Origin: Alopecurus myosuroides
Lineage: Eukaryota; Streptophyta; Magnoliopsida; Poales; Poaceae
Reading direction: 5' to 3'
DNA length: 64,000 nt
Assembly: GCA_028641055.1 (NCBI GenBank)
Contig: CM054062.1
Coordinates: forward strand, 24,188,536 to 24,252,535
Shown here: piece after piece, positions 1 to 11,910 of the stretch
Layout: every line of letters begins with the position of its first letter
Numbering within the stretch: position 1 is the first letter of the stretch
Position numbers and translations under genes: made by a program
The notes under the pieces: generated by a model
Seen by the model: the letters and a program-made list of their open reading frames with translations, nothing else
Databases searched by the model: none
What the model was told of the DNA's origin: nothing

Positions 1-2900
1 CTAAGCATGCTAGTAAGACACGGGCTCAAACAATGGGGTGATAGGAGTGGAGGTGAGGCAATATCATGGTTCAGGGTATCATGTGGTAGGTTCGTAATAG
101 AAGCAACGATACATAGGGCTAGCAAAAATAGACAACGGAAACTATCGGTAACCAATGTTGAAAGGAACACAGTGGTTCATGTGAGTGATAACTTGCCTGC
201 AAACCCAGCAGCCTGGTACTGAGCTAGATCCTCAGAAGGGGTGCTGTAAGTATCGTCTGTCTCAACGTCGTCGTCTATCCGAGAAGAAGCAAACAAACAA
301 TACAGAAAGGTAAACAATCAATATCATGGCATAGTGCACAGTCATGGGATGATGCATGTCAAGTTAATGGATGCATCAAAATAAACTAGTTGACAAGGTA
401 ACACAATTTAAATGGACCCATATGCAATTTGATTGCATATGGAAAAAGGTCCATGAATTATGGTTGAAACAATTGTTTTACAACTAACCAACAGGTGAAA
501 GTGGTTTAGTATGATGCATGCATGATGAAAACAACAAAATAACAACAATGGAATCAAAAGGAAATAAGGTTTACCCATTTGGAAAATTTTAGTTATTAAG
601 TTAAGAATTTTGGTTCCTTAAAGGTGACACACAAGCATTTGTTTTTTTCAGCCATTTAAATTGTTCAAAACAAATAACAAAATTCATATTTGAAAAGATC
701 ACAAAATTTTAGGTGGATTACATGTTTCAAATATTGAAAAAGGAATTAGGATGAATTTATTATGAATTAAACAAGATTAAACAAGTTTTAAATGAATTTA
801 AAACAAGCATGAATATTAATTGAATTTTTATTTGTTCAAGACATTAAATAAAATTCATATCTGGAAAGGTTTTGTTTTTCTAGTTTGAAAACATATTTTG
901 CATGTTCAAAAATAATTTAATTTGAGAAAGTTATGAATTTAGCAAATTTAAATGATTTAAACAAGGTTTAAATTATTTAGGCAATTTTAATTATTCAAAC
1001 CATGAAACAAAATTTATATTTGAAAAGTTGGTTTGAAAAGGTATGGAAAACTTATTTTATTTGCATTATTTGCATTAAGTATGAATTAGTTACGCAATTA
1101 TTTAAATTACAAATGAATTGTTTGAATTTGAATTTTGGATGCATTTGGAAAATTCAAAACAGTACACAAATGGTTTAAATAGATAGACAATTTAATTTGG
1201 ATCAACAAACATATTTCACTTTTATTATTTGGAGTTACAAAATAAAAGTTATTAGCTTTTTAAGTTTAAGGACCAATCTGCAATTTAAAAGGACTTTGAT
1301 TTAAACAGAAAAGGTTAAAAACTTTTTATACAGCGTAGACATCTACCCTAGGCACTGCCAGTGGGCCTAGGGCCAACGTGTGCACGCGTGGCACCAGTGC
1401 CACAGACAGGTGGGGCCTGCCTGTCAGTGCCCCGCGCAAAAGGTTGGATTTAATCCGCGGAGCCAAGGCTCGAACCTTGGACCTGCCTCGCTCGCGCTAG
1501 CACTGCAACCACTGCAGTACGCTTTCAGTTTTGACAGATACAGGGACGCGGACAGGTTATGGTTCATCTGCGAGTTAACTGAACTCAAACGCGCGCGCGC
1601 TGTCTGAACCTCGTCAGAGAACGACGCCGGCGACGATCACCGTGGCTACTCGCGCGTGCTGGCGTGTACGTGTGCTGCGTGTGCGAGGTGGGGCATGTGC
1701 TCGTGCAGAGAAGAGGGAGGTGGAGGACACGTGACGCTCACCGGCGATGTAGGCGTTGCAGAGGCGCGGTGTAGACGGCGGCGGCGACAGCGACGTGGTC
1801 GTGGACGGCGGCGGCGTTGTGGTGACTCTCCGGGGTGGCTGCGGTGTTCAAACGGAAGAGGGAGACGTGGTGGTCTGGTTCCCGTAGCTAGGTGGGTAGG
1901 TGGTGCGTCGAGGTGGCGGCGGCGTCCATGGATTCAGAGGTGGCGCTACGGTGGCGGCGGCAGAGAGGGGATCGGCAGCGAGGAAGAGGGAAATTTGGCG
2001 GCGGCGCGGGGTAGGTAGGGGTAGGGGCTAGCTAGGGCTCGCGCAGGGGGTCTAGGGCTGTTCTTATAGGGGCTAGGGAGGCACTGTGGCCGTCTGCTCG
2101 CGACGGCGGCGACGTGGCACCGGCCAGATGCGTGCCGTACGCGAGAAGAACGAGATAGAAGGGCGAACCGGTACGCGGGCCGTGCGGGCTGGGCTGCGCG
2201 CGGGGAGAAGGAAAAAGGTGGGCTGGGCTGCGTTTCTCCCCCCCTCTGTGAAACGTTTTCCTTTTTCTATTTTTGTTCTTCTGTTTTTTTTTTGCAGAAA
2301 ATAGAATAGGAAGAAAAAGGAGGGTTTTAAGTTAGTAAAATTTTTAGAAAAATTAGGGTGAGTTATTTAGGTCATCAACAAACAAATGCCAAGTTTTGTT
2401 TTACAAATATTTCAAAATACTTTGTTGTTTGAAAAGTGGTTTAAATTTGAATTGATTTGAGTATTGATTGAATTATGGAAAACAAGGATTTAATTATTTG
2501 GAACCCTATTGTTTAATTATAAACAATTGATTAGGATTGTTGTATAATTTGCATAAATTCAAATTGGTTGCTGTTTGATGATTTGATTTGAATTTTGAAG
2601 GTGATTTGGAATTAATTGATTGATTAAAACCATCATTTTAATAGTTGAGCATTATGGAATAAAATGGAAACAAATGGTTGTTTTTATTTGAACTTTTTAT
2701 TTAAAAGGTTGTAACAGAGCAAGTATGAAATAAATGTTTGAATAAAGTTTGAATTTGAATTGTGAAAACAGAGAAAAACAGATGCAAACAAATAAGAAAC
2801 AAATGCAAACAAATAAATGAGCATGATGACATGATGCAAAACTTTAATTAAACAAGAAACAAACATGCTAGGGGTGGTTTTTCATACTTGGGATGTTACA
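1..2900 (-). repeat. 3' LTR of the Tekay-like element (partial)
   Basis: This is near-identical to 13852-16741. On the plus strand the LTR ends GGGATGTTACA at 2900; read on the element strand it begins TGTAACATCCC. About 1.55 kb of its far end lies left of the window. It contains a long AT-rich stretch (about 300-1330 and 2330-2860) and a GC-rich stretch (about 1340-2260) with a TATA-like sequence on the minus strand at 2061-2068. The small ORFs inside are not convincing genes. Confidence 0.92.
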
Positions 2901-2905
2901 AAACG

Positions 2906-2921
2906 CCCCCCCCCCCCCCCC
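2906..2921 (-). other. Polypurine tract (G16) of the Tekay-like element
   Basis: A run of sixteen C on the plus strand (G16 on the element strand) lies 5 nt from the 3' LTR edge, where the plus-strand primer of reverse transcription is expected. The 5-nt gap (CGTTT on the element strand) between tract and LTR is unusual. The homopolymer is also prone to length change. Confidence 0.7.
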
Positions 2922-2946
2922 TTGAAGGAATCGCGCCCCGAGATTC

Positions 2947-3383
2947 CTACTGAGAAAGGAAAAGGTCCGGATACTTCTTGCGAAGATCCTCTTCGGTCTC
3001 CCACGTTGCCTCTTTATCGGAATGATGGGACCACTGCACTTTCAAGAACTTGGTGCTCTTGTTGCGAGTCTTACGTTCGGTCTCATCGAGAATACGAACA
3101 GGGTGCTCCTCATAAGAGAGATCATCTTGCAGTTCAATGGAATCATAATCAACTGCACGATCTGGATCTTTGAAAAACTTCTTGAGCTGTGACACGTGAA
3201 ACACATCGTGCACCTTGGATAGTTTTTCTGGAAGTTCAAGACGATAGGCATTTTCCGCACGCCTTGAGAGAATGTTGAAAGGGCCAATCTATCTTGGTGC
3301 AAGCTTTCCTTTCACACCAAAACGATGAGTGCCTCTGAGGGGAGTTACACGGAGATATGCTTTGTCAGCAGGTGCATAGATCA
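2947..3383 (-). pseudogene. Tekay-like pol, C-terminal part (integrase end and chromodomain)
   Basis: This is the 3' end of the polyprotein, separated from the rest by the Helitron at 3384-6772. Reading leftward it contains the post-integrase segment with AYLRVTPLRG, then GPFNIL, then HDVFHVSQLKK, and a chromodomain-like tail with VRILDE, KVQW and ATWETEEDL motifs, ending at 2947. In Tekay elements the chromodomain is thought to guide integration into heterochromatin. A TAG at 3289-3291 replaces the tyrosine codon expected in the PRYIGPF-type motif, so this half is also broken. Removing the Helitron leaves the two halves in frame. Confidence 0.88.
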
Positions 3384-6300
3384 CTAGACGTGCAGCGCGC
3401 TTCGCCGCGCCGGGTGCTTTGCGCGGTGAACTGATTCGGCTCTTGCGTTCTGTGTGTGGCGTCGTCTTGCGTTAAAGGATTTGACATGTCTCTCTTTGCT
3501 CTTGTCCCGGCTACACACATGCCTACATATACAGTCATGTGTCCAGCAAGCACAGTTCGGATCCATCACAAAAACTTTGTTCAGCATGGATAATGGATTA
3601 ACTCGTATTAGCTTAGATGATCGCATTAACAAAAACATTCTAAAATGATGGCTGGGCACACATATAGGCAGAAGTTTCATCGGTAGCTTAGTGCATAGTA
3701 ATAGTCCAAACATATCTGACACACGAACTGAAGGACAGTCGGCCTTTACCCACACCATGTAGTCACAAAACAAACACCCTAAACAAACTAATTTATTTTT
3801 AGAGGCACATTCGTCTCGACCAGAGAGCAGAGCACCGTCCATGCACACTATTGCCCAGCACGCTAGCACAAGAACATCGGGAGAGAACTGCAGCAGCTAG
3901 GTCCTAATGTCTGAACCAAAATCGAGATCATCAGGAATGGACGGGAAAAATAGAGATCAAGGAAAAAAAATAGCACAACTATATTGCACATCTCTTAGTT
4001 AATATCGTCCATGCTCGTTCCCCCCGCCTCCTGCTATCCTGATCAGCTCCTCCATCCGTCTACCTGGCACGACTCCATTGTTGGAACATCGAGCCTTTGA
4101 AAAAGGGAACAAATCATCGTAGTCGTCGAATATACGTAGTAGCCTCTTAACTATCCCATCAAGCAAGCCGATGACGACGCTCTCCTTATACCGAGCATAG
4201 TGCTCTGTCAATGTCGCTCATCTAGCTATACAATGAAGCTCTGAAAACTGGCTACATGCCATATTGCAGAAATGATCGTTTACATAGTCTACATTATATC
4301 CGGTTTCCATCATAATTTCCAAACTTAGCTTTTTACCCAGACTTCTAATTCAAAGTTGCGCGGTTATCCACAGGTTTTCTTAAGCCTCAACGCGAATGGA
4401 CATTCCCTAGCATGCAAATCATACCTCACGCAGGATATCATCCGCCCAGAGCTTGGCTTACACACTCCCTGGGCGTACACACTTAACCCAAGTTGCGCAA
4501 TCATATCTCGTGCGAGATCCGTTCGAGGCAGACGGATCGCCTACAGAAAGAACACGTCGACATTGATTATTTTGAGACAACGAACTAAGACATGCAGATT
4601 AATGCTTGTGTACATGACAGACGCATCGAAAAAGGGGGCTAAACCATGTACGCTTTTATCCGAAAACATGCATGGCTTCATCGATAAATAAAGAACCGCA
4701 GTGGATAAGATTATTCCAACCGCTTGCTAACCGCCTCTAAAAAAAACTGAAAAGTGCGAGGTACCAAGTAATGGACCTGCGATGTTGATCTTACCATCTA
4801 GGTTATATACTCAATAAGACATAAATTTTAAGTACCGGTCAAGCACAAATCAGTAAAAACTACAAAACATAAACTCCAACCAGATGATGTATAAACTGAA
4901 AAGAAACAAAAGAGGGAAACAACCCAAGATATCGATTTGTGTTAATGCGAAATAACCGAGCAAGGATCCAAAGAGAAAATGAGGGACGTAAGATCCCAGG
5001 GTAGTTGCATTAAAAAAACAAATCTGTATTAGCAATCTGAATCACATACATATGTTCGACGGATTAACTACGGGTCCCATAGACCAACACATCCAATAAC
5101 ATTTTACTTGGATTTCTATAATAGAAACCTTTGGACTACAAAACCAGACAAACTTCTTAGGACTTGTTTGTTCTTTTCTAACTCTTGCATGCCTAGACTG
5201 TCACTATAGCACATGTATGTTTCTTTTCCTATGGTATCGCCGAGAAAAAATTGTGTAACTATTTCTATCGCGCGGACAAATACATTGCGTGTCTACAAAC
5301 AACTGGAAATAAATCTTATACGACCCAAGGCCAAACGACCCATATGTGGACCAATTCCTGGGAGCGACGCTTGGAAACAATAGACATGAAAAATCAGTTA
5401 AGAAGCCGACAGCGATGAAAAATAAACCGTGGAATCAGTTTGTGATTTTCTTTGCCGTGGTCTCCAGAAGTTGGTGCACATATGGGTCCTTTGTCCTTGG
5501 GTTGTATAAGATTTTCTTCCCAAACAACTGACCGTCAATGAGCAGAGAGAACTAAAATAAACAGAATAGAAAATAGATTGCGGCAATGATATTTTTGTCG
5601 ACCAGGAACTTTGAAACTTCAACAGAGTGCATACTTAGCGGTCTGTCACCGAAACCCAGAGCATCCTCGCATGTCCTAGATCTTGTGACAACGGCGCGAC
5701 GCACATCACCAGGCCTGGAAAACGCTTGAAGAGGCATGCACATCTCTCGCACCTGCAAAAAACACAGCATGCACGGCTCTGTTCAAATTACAATTTTTAA
5801 CTTGGCTAAATTAGATGCAAAAGTTCAGATGGAATTGCAATTTTTTAATTTGGCTAACTTAGATGCAAAAGTTCATATAGAATTACAATCTTTTATTTGG
5901 CTCAAAAGTTATAATAGCTAGCTGTGATCTGACCGATGGATTCCAACTAGCGCCCGACGAGCAGGTTGTAAACTGCACAAGCCTCTCCCTGTCCCTGATG
6001 CCGCCCATCCATCGCCCGCTACGGCTCCCAGCGAGCCCTACCGCAGCGAGCTGAACGCGCCCACCCGGCTCCCTCACCGTCACCATGTAGTCCTCCAGCA
6101 CCGTCCGGAGCGGCTATCGCAGAGATAACAAAGTGCTGGAGGCGACGGTCCTCTTGAGCCACCCCGCGTCGCCATTGGAGCGGGAAGAAGGCCGCGGCGC
6201 GGGACTCCAGCGCGTTGGTGAGGCTGTGGTTGATCGCGCGAAAGAAGCCGACGCCGCGGCACGCACATCCGCACCCTGTGCTGCTGTTCTTGGCGCACCG

Positions 6301-6772
6301 ATGTAGATGTACTCGAGGACGCGGTTGCAGCGTGCAGAGAGAGGCTTGGTTCGGAGAGTGGCGACGTCGGCATGGAGATCGATTAGCTGCCGGCGGTCGT
6401 CGAGGAGCACGAGCCGTCCGTGCCTGAATCCGCCAAGGCCAGGTGATGTCGTCCGTCGTTGAGGAGCACGAATCCGCCGCAGCCGTCTTGGAGTGGGGTT
6501 TCACCAGGTGATGCCGCCGACAGAAGCGCGGCCGAGGCGCGTTTAGCGATTGCTACGATGACATGGACATTGCTTCTTCCCCGGATCCACCAACGCTACA
6601 CGTGCCCACCGCACGGGCCGACAGTTCACGATACACCTCTGCCGCCCACGCATGCAACGAAGAGGCCCACCCGACCAACAACAGCAGGAGCCACAAAGCC
6701 CCACATCCAGAGACACATAGCGAACCAGGATCGCTGAGAGAGCTCCTAGCCCATGGAGCTTATAGCTAAAGA
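3384..6772 (-). mobile_element. Non-autonomous Helitron inserted in pol
   Basis: On the minus strand the insertion begins TC (6772-6771) directly after a host A (6773) and ends CTAG (3387-3384) directly before a host T (3383). This is the rolling-circle Helitron signature of insertion between A and T without target duplication. A GC-rich hairpin containing GCGAAGCGCGCTGC lies just before the terminal CTAG, as expected for a Helitron 3' end. Excision in silico rejoins the pol frame exactly. No Rep/helicase ORF is present, so the element depends on another copy. Apart from a GC-rich patch (about 5640-6560) I recognise no gene in it; 3420-5600 is AT-rich with no convincing coding sequence. Confidence 0.85.
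5640..6560 (-). other. GC-rich, coding-like patch in the Helitron; possible captured gene fragment
   Basis: This patch is much richer in GC than the rest of the Helitron and has several overlapping minus-strand frames without stops, a typical look for a decayed grass exon. On the minus strand an AG acceptor-like site at about 5755 is followed by an open stretch containing the residues VREMCMPLQAF. I do not recognise the source protein. Helitrons in grasses often carry host gene fragments, so capture is plausible but unproven. Confidence 0.3.
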
Positions 6773-9700
6773 TAATATCCCTGTGCTTGCTGTCATAGTA
6801 GCTCTTCTGACGAGACTGAGCAATCTTGAGATTGTCACGAATGATGCGAACTTTCTCTTCGGCTTCCTTAACAATGTCAGGGCCTAAGAGTGAACGTTCA
6901 CCAGCTCCAGACCAATTGATTGGACTCCTGCATCTGCGGCCATAGAGTGCTTCAAATGGTGCCATGCCTAGGCTTGCCTGGAAGCTGTTGTTGTAGGAGA
7001 ATTCAGCATATGGGAGGCAATCCTCCCATTTCATGCCAAAGGAGAGACCACACGCTCTGAGCATATCCTCGAGAATCTGATTGACTCTTTCGACTTGCCC
7101 CTGAGACTGAGGGTGATAAGCTGTGCCGAACAGAAGTTTGGTGCCCAATGCTTCTTGAAAGCTTTTCTAGAAATGAGAAGTGAATATGCTTCCACGGTCT
7201 GAGCTTATTTCCAATGGAACACCATGAAGAGGAACAATCTTTGCTGTGTAGAGTTCTGCTAACTGGCTAGCTGAGATTGTTTCTTTGACAGCAAAGAAGT
7301 GAGCTACTTTAGTGAGACGATCAATAACAACAAAGATTGCATCGTTGCCCTTCTTGGACTTTGGAAAACCAGTGACGAAGTCCATTTCAATCATGTCCCA
7401 CTTCCACTCAGGAATTTTCAGAGGTTGGAGAAGACCGGCTGTTTTCTGATGCATTGCCTTAACACGTTGACAAACGTCGCATTCAGAAACGTATTGAGCA
7501 ATTTCACGTTTCATGCCAGGCCACCAATACAGTGTCTTAAGATCCTGGTACATCTTTGTACTTCCAGGGTGGATGGAGAGAGGAGTTTCATGAGCCTCCT
7601 TGAGAATGACATCTTTGAGACTTTGAATCTTAGGAACTGCAATGCGTCCTTCGAAGAACACAGTTCCCTTGTCATCAATTGAGAAGGATTTGAATTTCTC
7701 CTTGCCTTCTTTGATGTGCTCTACCATCTTCTTGATTTCAGCATCACGACGTTGTTCAGAACGAATCTTGTCCTCGAGAGTTGGACCGGATGTCAAGCTA
7801 GCAAGATAACCTTGAGGAACAAGACCAAGGTTCAGCTTCTGGAATTCTTCATGAAGTGGAGGTTGGCTTTCCATGATCATGAGATTATTGCAATAGGATT
7901 TGCGACCGAGAGCATCGGCCATAACATTAGCCTTGCATGGAGTGTAAGAAATGGTGAGATAAAGGTCTTTAATCTTTTCAATCCATCTCCTTTGCCTGAG
8001 GTTTAGAACTGGTTGAGTGAAGATGTATTTCAGACTCTTATGATCGGAGAAGATTTCAGTGCGGTTACCCAACAAGTATTGCCTCCATTTCTTGAGGGCA
8101 AACACAACTGCTGCAAGTTCTAGGTCATGAGTGGGATAATTTTGCTCATGTGCATTCAACTGACGTGAAGCATAAGCCACAACTTGACGTTCTTGCATAA
8201 GAACTGCACCTAGACCTTGGAGAGATGCATCGCAGAATATCTGGAAAGGTTTGGTAGTATCTGGGCCAACCAGAACTGGGGTGGAAGTGAGTTTAGTCTT
8301 CAGGAGATTGAAACTTTCATCACATTGTGGAGACCAAACGAACTTCTTGTCCTTCTTTGTGAGATCAGTGAGAGGTTTAGCAATCTTGGAGAAGTTTTGG
8401 ACGAAACGACGGCAATAGCTAGCCAAGCCAAGAAAACTTCTGACTTGCTTCACCGTCTTAGGAGGTTTCCAATCAACAATTGCCTTAACCTTTTCTGGGT
8501 CAATGGCTATGCCCTTGGCAGAGATGATATGAGCAAGGTAGGCAACTTCTGGAATCCAGAACTCACATTTGGAGAACTTGGCATACAAACGATGCTCGCG
8601 AAGTTTCATGAGAGTGAGACGAAGATGTTCTCCATGCTCTTCCTCGGATTTGGAGTAGACCAGAATATCATCAAGATATACCACAACGAACTTGTCGAGG
8701 TATTCATGGAAGACAGAATTCATGAGTCGAGAGAATGTCGCCGGTGCATTGGTGAGACCAAAGGACATGACGGTGTATTCATATAGACCGTACCGAGTGG
8801 TGAAAGCTGTTTTTGGAATATCTTCCTTTCTGATCTTTATTTGGTGGTAACCCATCCTCAAGTCCAACTTGGAGAATATCGAGGCTCCAGCAAGTTGATC
8901 AAAAAGATCATCGATACGAGGAATTGGATACTTGTTTTTGATGGTTTTCTCGTTGAGAGGACGATAGTCAACCACGAGTCTCTTTGTTTGATCCTTCTTG
9001 GCAACGAACAGAGTTGGGCAACCCCAAGCGGAGGAACTAGGTTGAATGTAACCTTTTTCCATGTACATATCGATTTGCTCCTTTAACAATTTCAGTTCAG
9101 GAGGAGCTATCTTGTATGGATGCTTAGAGATTGGAGCAGTACCTGGTTCAAGCTCGATCACGAACTCAACTGCTCGGTCCGGAGGCATCCCTGGCAACTC
9201 TTCTGGAAAGACGTCAGGGAATTCACAAACCACCGGAACATTTTCGAGCAGAGGTAGAGGTTTAGCATCGAGGTTGTACAGCTGAACAGAACTTGATTCC
9301 TTTGGAGAATAGACTATCTGGCCAGACGGGTGGAACAGAGTTATTGACTTCCGAGCACAGTCAATCGTAGCTTTATTGGCCTTCAACCAATCCATGCCAA
9401 GGATGACATCAATGTCAGAATTGCCAAGCAGAATGAGAGAAGCAAGGAATATGTGGCCTCCAATTAAGATCTGATTCTCATGACTGATCTTGGAAGTTTG
9501 CATAGTTGCTCCAGGGGAGTTTACTACTAGCGGGGAACCCAAACCAACAAAGGGGAGCTTAACTGTTGTTGCAAAGATCTTTGACACGAAAGAATGCGAT
9601 GCTCCGGTATCAAACAACACTTTAGCTGGGTTAGAGTTTACGGGGAATGTACCGAGAACGACGTCAGCATCTTCCTCAGCTTTGTCGGCCTTGATATGAT

Positions 9701-10730
9701 TCACCCTCGCGGTCCTCCCGACAGGCCTGTTGTTGGAGTTGAAGGCTTTAGCCGGAGGAGCACGTACCATTGCCTGGTTGGTGTTGGGGCGAGGAGGTGG
9801 TGGAGGTAGCTGCCTCTGAGTGCACTTGTCGGCGTAGTGCCCCGTCTGCTTGCACTTGAAGCAAGTGACGACACGAGGAGATTCTTGTCTTGGCTGCCCC
9901 ATTGCAAACCTCTGACCATGCATCTGAGATGGGTTGGGTGGGCGGGGAGCAAAGCCTGGAGAAGCTTGGGCATATGGAGCCCGAGTGACAGCACTATTTG
10001 GCACCCAGATGCGGCGCTTCTGCGCAGGGGTGGTCATGTTGGAGGAGGAACCACCCTCACGCGAGTGCTTGCGAGACTCTTCGAACGCCTTGCGCCCATT
10101 TTCCTCATTGAGCGCGGTGTTCACGAGCTCCTCGAAGTCTTTGGTCTTGATGTTGGTGAGTGCGTACTTGAGTTCCGGGTTAAAACCTCTACGGAACCTT
10201 GCCATCTTCTTGGCCTCAGTGGACACCTCATCACCAGCATATCGAGCGAGGCGATTGAACTCGTTCTGGTAGCCAATGACGTCCAGCTTGCCCTGCTTGA
10301 GAGAGCAGAACTCTTCACGCATCCTTTCCATGAGACCATCTGGGATGTGGTGCTTCAGGAAAGCTTCCTTGAAACAGCCCCAGGTGATAGGATAGCCAGC
10401 TCTCATGGTCTGGAAGTTCTCCCACCAAGTAGCTGCCTGACCCTTCAGTAGGTAGGAGGCATACTTGACCTTGTCTTCCTCAGCAACGTGAGCAATGTGC
10501 AGAGCCCTGGCCATCTCACGGATCCAGTCATCAGCATCCAGAGGCTCGCGTGTTGCCACGAAAGCTCTCGGCCCCAGACTCAGAAACTCCTTGATACTGA
10601 CTCGTGGAGCGTTCTGATTGTTGTGCTGATTAGCCTGGAACTGGGCCATCTGCGTCACGACCTGAGTCATCTGAGTCAACAGCTCCGTGATCGGCGGTGG
10701 CTCAGGCGGGGTGTTCCTGGTTGGCGGCAT
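6773..10730 (-). pseudogene. Tekay-like gag-pol polyprotein (main part)
   Basis: This single long frame of 1,187 codons starts at ATG 10730. It is stopped by TAG at 7167-7169, where family members have tryptophan (TGG), and continues in frame to the Helitron junction. Order by residue: retrotransposon Gag domain about 85-200; zinc knuckle CFKC...H....C at 290-303; aspartic protease DTGAS at 374; reverse transcriptase about 540-720 with YLDD at 685-688; RNase H about 825-945 (FCDAS, then SDHKSL); integrase with the H1047/H1054/C1084/C1087 zinc site, catalytic D1117 and D1178, and the third acidic residue after the stop in the QVERVNQILE segment (7148 leftward). Gag, protease and pol in one frame without a frameshift is usual for chromoviruses. 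The copy cannot make a complete integrase. Confidence 0.93.
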
Positions 10731-10938
10731 CCTGAATGGAAATGCATTTTAGCACAACAACAGAAAAGGATAGACTTGTAACCGAAAGATAGATTATTCC
10801 AACGCATGAATAGATAACCAACAGGTACATCATAACATGTTCAAATACATCAGAATATCCAACACACCATAAATGGTTCGAATGCCAAAGGATAACTAAA
10901 CATAGCTAGGAACGGATACATCGGTACTCCCATGCTCA

Positions 10939-11889
10939 TCACGCAGGACGGCGGTGAGTAGTACGGCGAGAGGTACGGTGAGGAGGAGGCCCACGAAAGT
11001 AGGTAGAACGACGATCCACGTAGATCGGAACTGCTCTGAGAGCGACTCTCGGTGTGGTGAAGTACATAGCATCGGCTCCCTGTGCTCCAAAGCGGGGAAT
11101 CCCTGTGTAACCAGCACCGAGGTGGAGGAGTGGACCTCTGATCGGCTCGTAACCTCCAGCATCTGGCAGAGTACGACCAACTGGCTGCTCGAAACGTGCG
11201 AAGCGCTCGTCTCCAACAAAGTCTGTGGTGTACGTCGCCAGACGAGTCAACGCGAGGTAGAGCTGCTCTCTGACTGAAGCCAACTCCTGAGAAAGTGTGG
11301 TGGCAACTGCGTCACTGTACCTCACAAACTGAGCGGTGGTGTGCAGCCTGGAGCTATCATGCTCATAGACATCCAGGTTGTCGTAGAGAGCGAAGTGAGC
11401 TTCCTTCGAAGTGATGTAACCACGGGGGATGTGGCGATAGATGGAATCGTCAAACCCCCAGTAGTCAGCACGAAGGACGGTGAGACTCACGTAAGCTGCC
11501 TGCTGCACGGCCATATCCACTGTGGAACCTACTGCCTCGTAGCGGTGGACGACGCTCATGCCATCATCTGACAGAATGTAGACGATAGCCTGGTAGTAGG
11601 TCTGGTCAAACTCTCGCTGCTGCTCGTAGACCTGGTACTCTGGTGCCCAATGGAACCCCAGATAAGTGACCATGCCTCTCAGCATCTCCGGATAACCGGC
11701 GGTGCTCTCACAACGAGTCATCCGAACCACCTGCGGGTAGAACCTGAGATCCATCTGCAGATGATTGGGGAAGTTTTGATTAGACGCCGGTAGAGAACTG
11801 TAGTGGAAAGCAACAACAAGGTTCAACGGACGAAAAAGGATGTTGAGAAGGACAGGATATCGAAGCAACAACGGGAAACACGAGACCAA
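10939..11889 (-). CDS. Extra ORF between PBS and gag, with a dsRBD-like domain
   Basis: This open frame is in the sense direction of the element, upstream of gag. The longest reading is 316 codons. The more likely start is ATG at 11754 (271 aa), because the 45 codons before it look like leader sequence and a CAG splice-acceptor-like site abuts that ATG. Numbered from that start, residues about 20-96 suggest a helix (EMLRGMVTYLG), a strand (PEYQVYEQQ), a second strand (YYQAIVYI), a third strand (VVHRYEAVG) and a long helix (TVDMAVQQAAYVSLTVL). That is the alpha-beta-beta-beta-alpha order of a double-stranded-RNA-binding domain. The lysines that contact RNA in classical dsRBDs (KKxAK) are absent. 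A Leu/Glu-rich helix near residues 160-185 could dimerise, and the C-terminus is Arg/Pro-rich. It ends 208 nt before gag. Function unknown. Confidence 0.65.
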   Translation of the reverse strand: MVSCFPLLLRYPVLLNILFRPLNLVVAFHYSSLPASNQNFPNHLQMDLRFYPQVVRMTRCESTAGYPEMLRGMVTYLGFHWAPEYQVYEQQREFDQTYYQAIVYILSDDGMSVVHRYEAVGSTVDMAVQQAAYVSLTVLRADYWGFDDSIYRHIPRGYITSKEAHFALYDNLDVYEHDSSRLHTTAQFVRYSDAVATTLSQELASVREQLYLALTRLATYTTDFVGDERFARFEQPVGRTLPDAGGYEPIRGPLLHLGAGYTGIPRFGAQGADAMYFTTPRVALRAVPIYVDRRSTYFRGPPPHRTSRRTTHRRPA

Positions 11890-11910
11890 ACTCCTGAGGT
11901 ACTACGGAAG

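Noticed and set aside
7..222. 71-codon ORF present in both LTRs (also 13858-14073)
   Set aside because: Its conservation is explained by LTR identity; there is no motif and no coding bias.
1440..1530. A complete tRNA gene in the LTR
   Set aside because: Only a T-arm-like part is visible; no acceptor stem or anticodon arm could be fitted.
1656..2018. Arg/Gly-rich 120-codon ORF in the GC-rich part of the LTR (copy at 15494-15856)
   Set aside because: The composition follows from GGC repeats, it lies in the promoter/leader region and opposes the element strand. No protein-like pattern.
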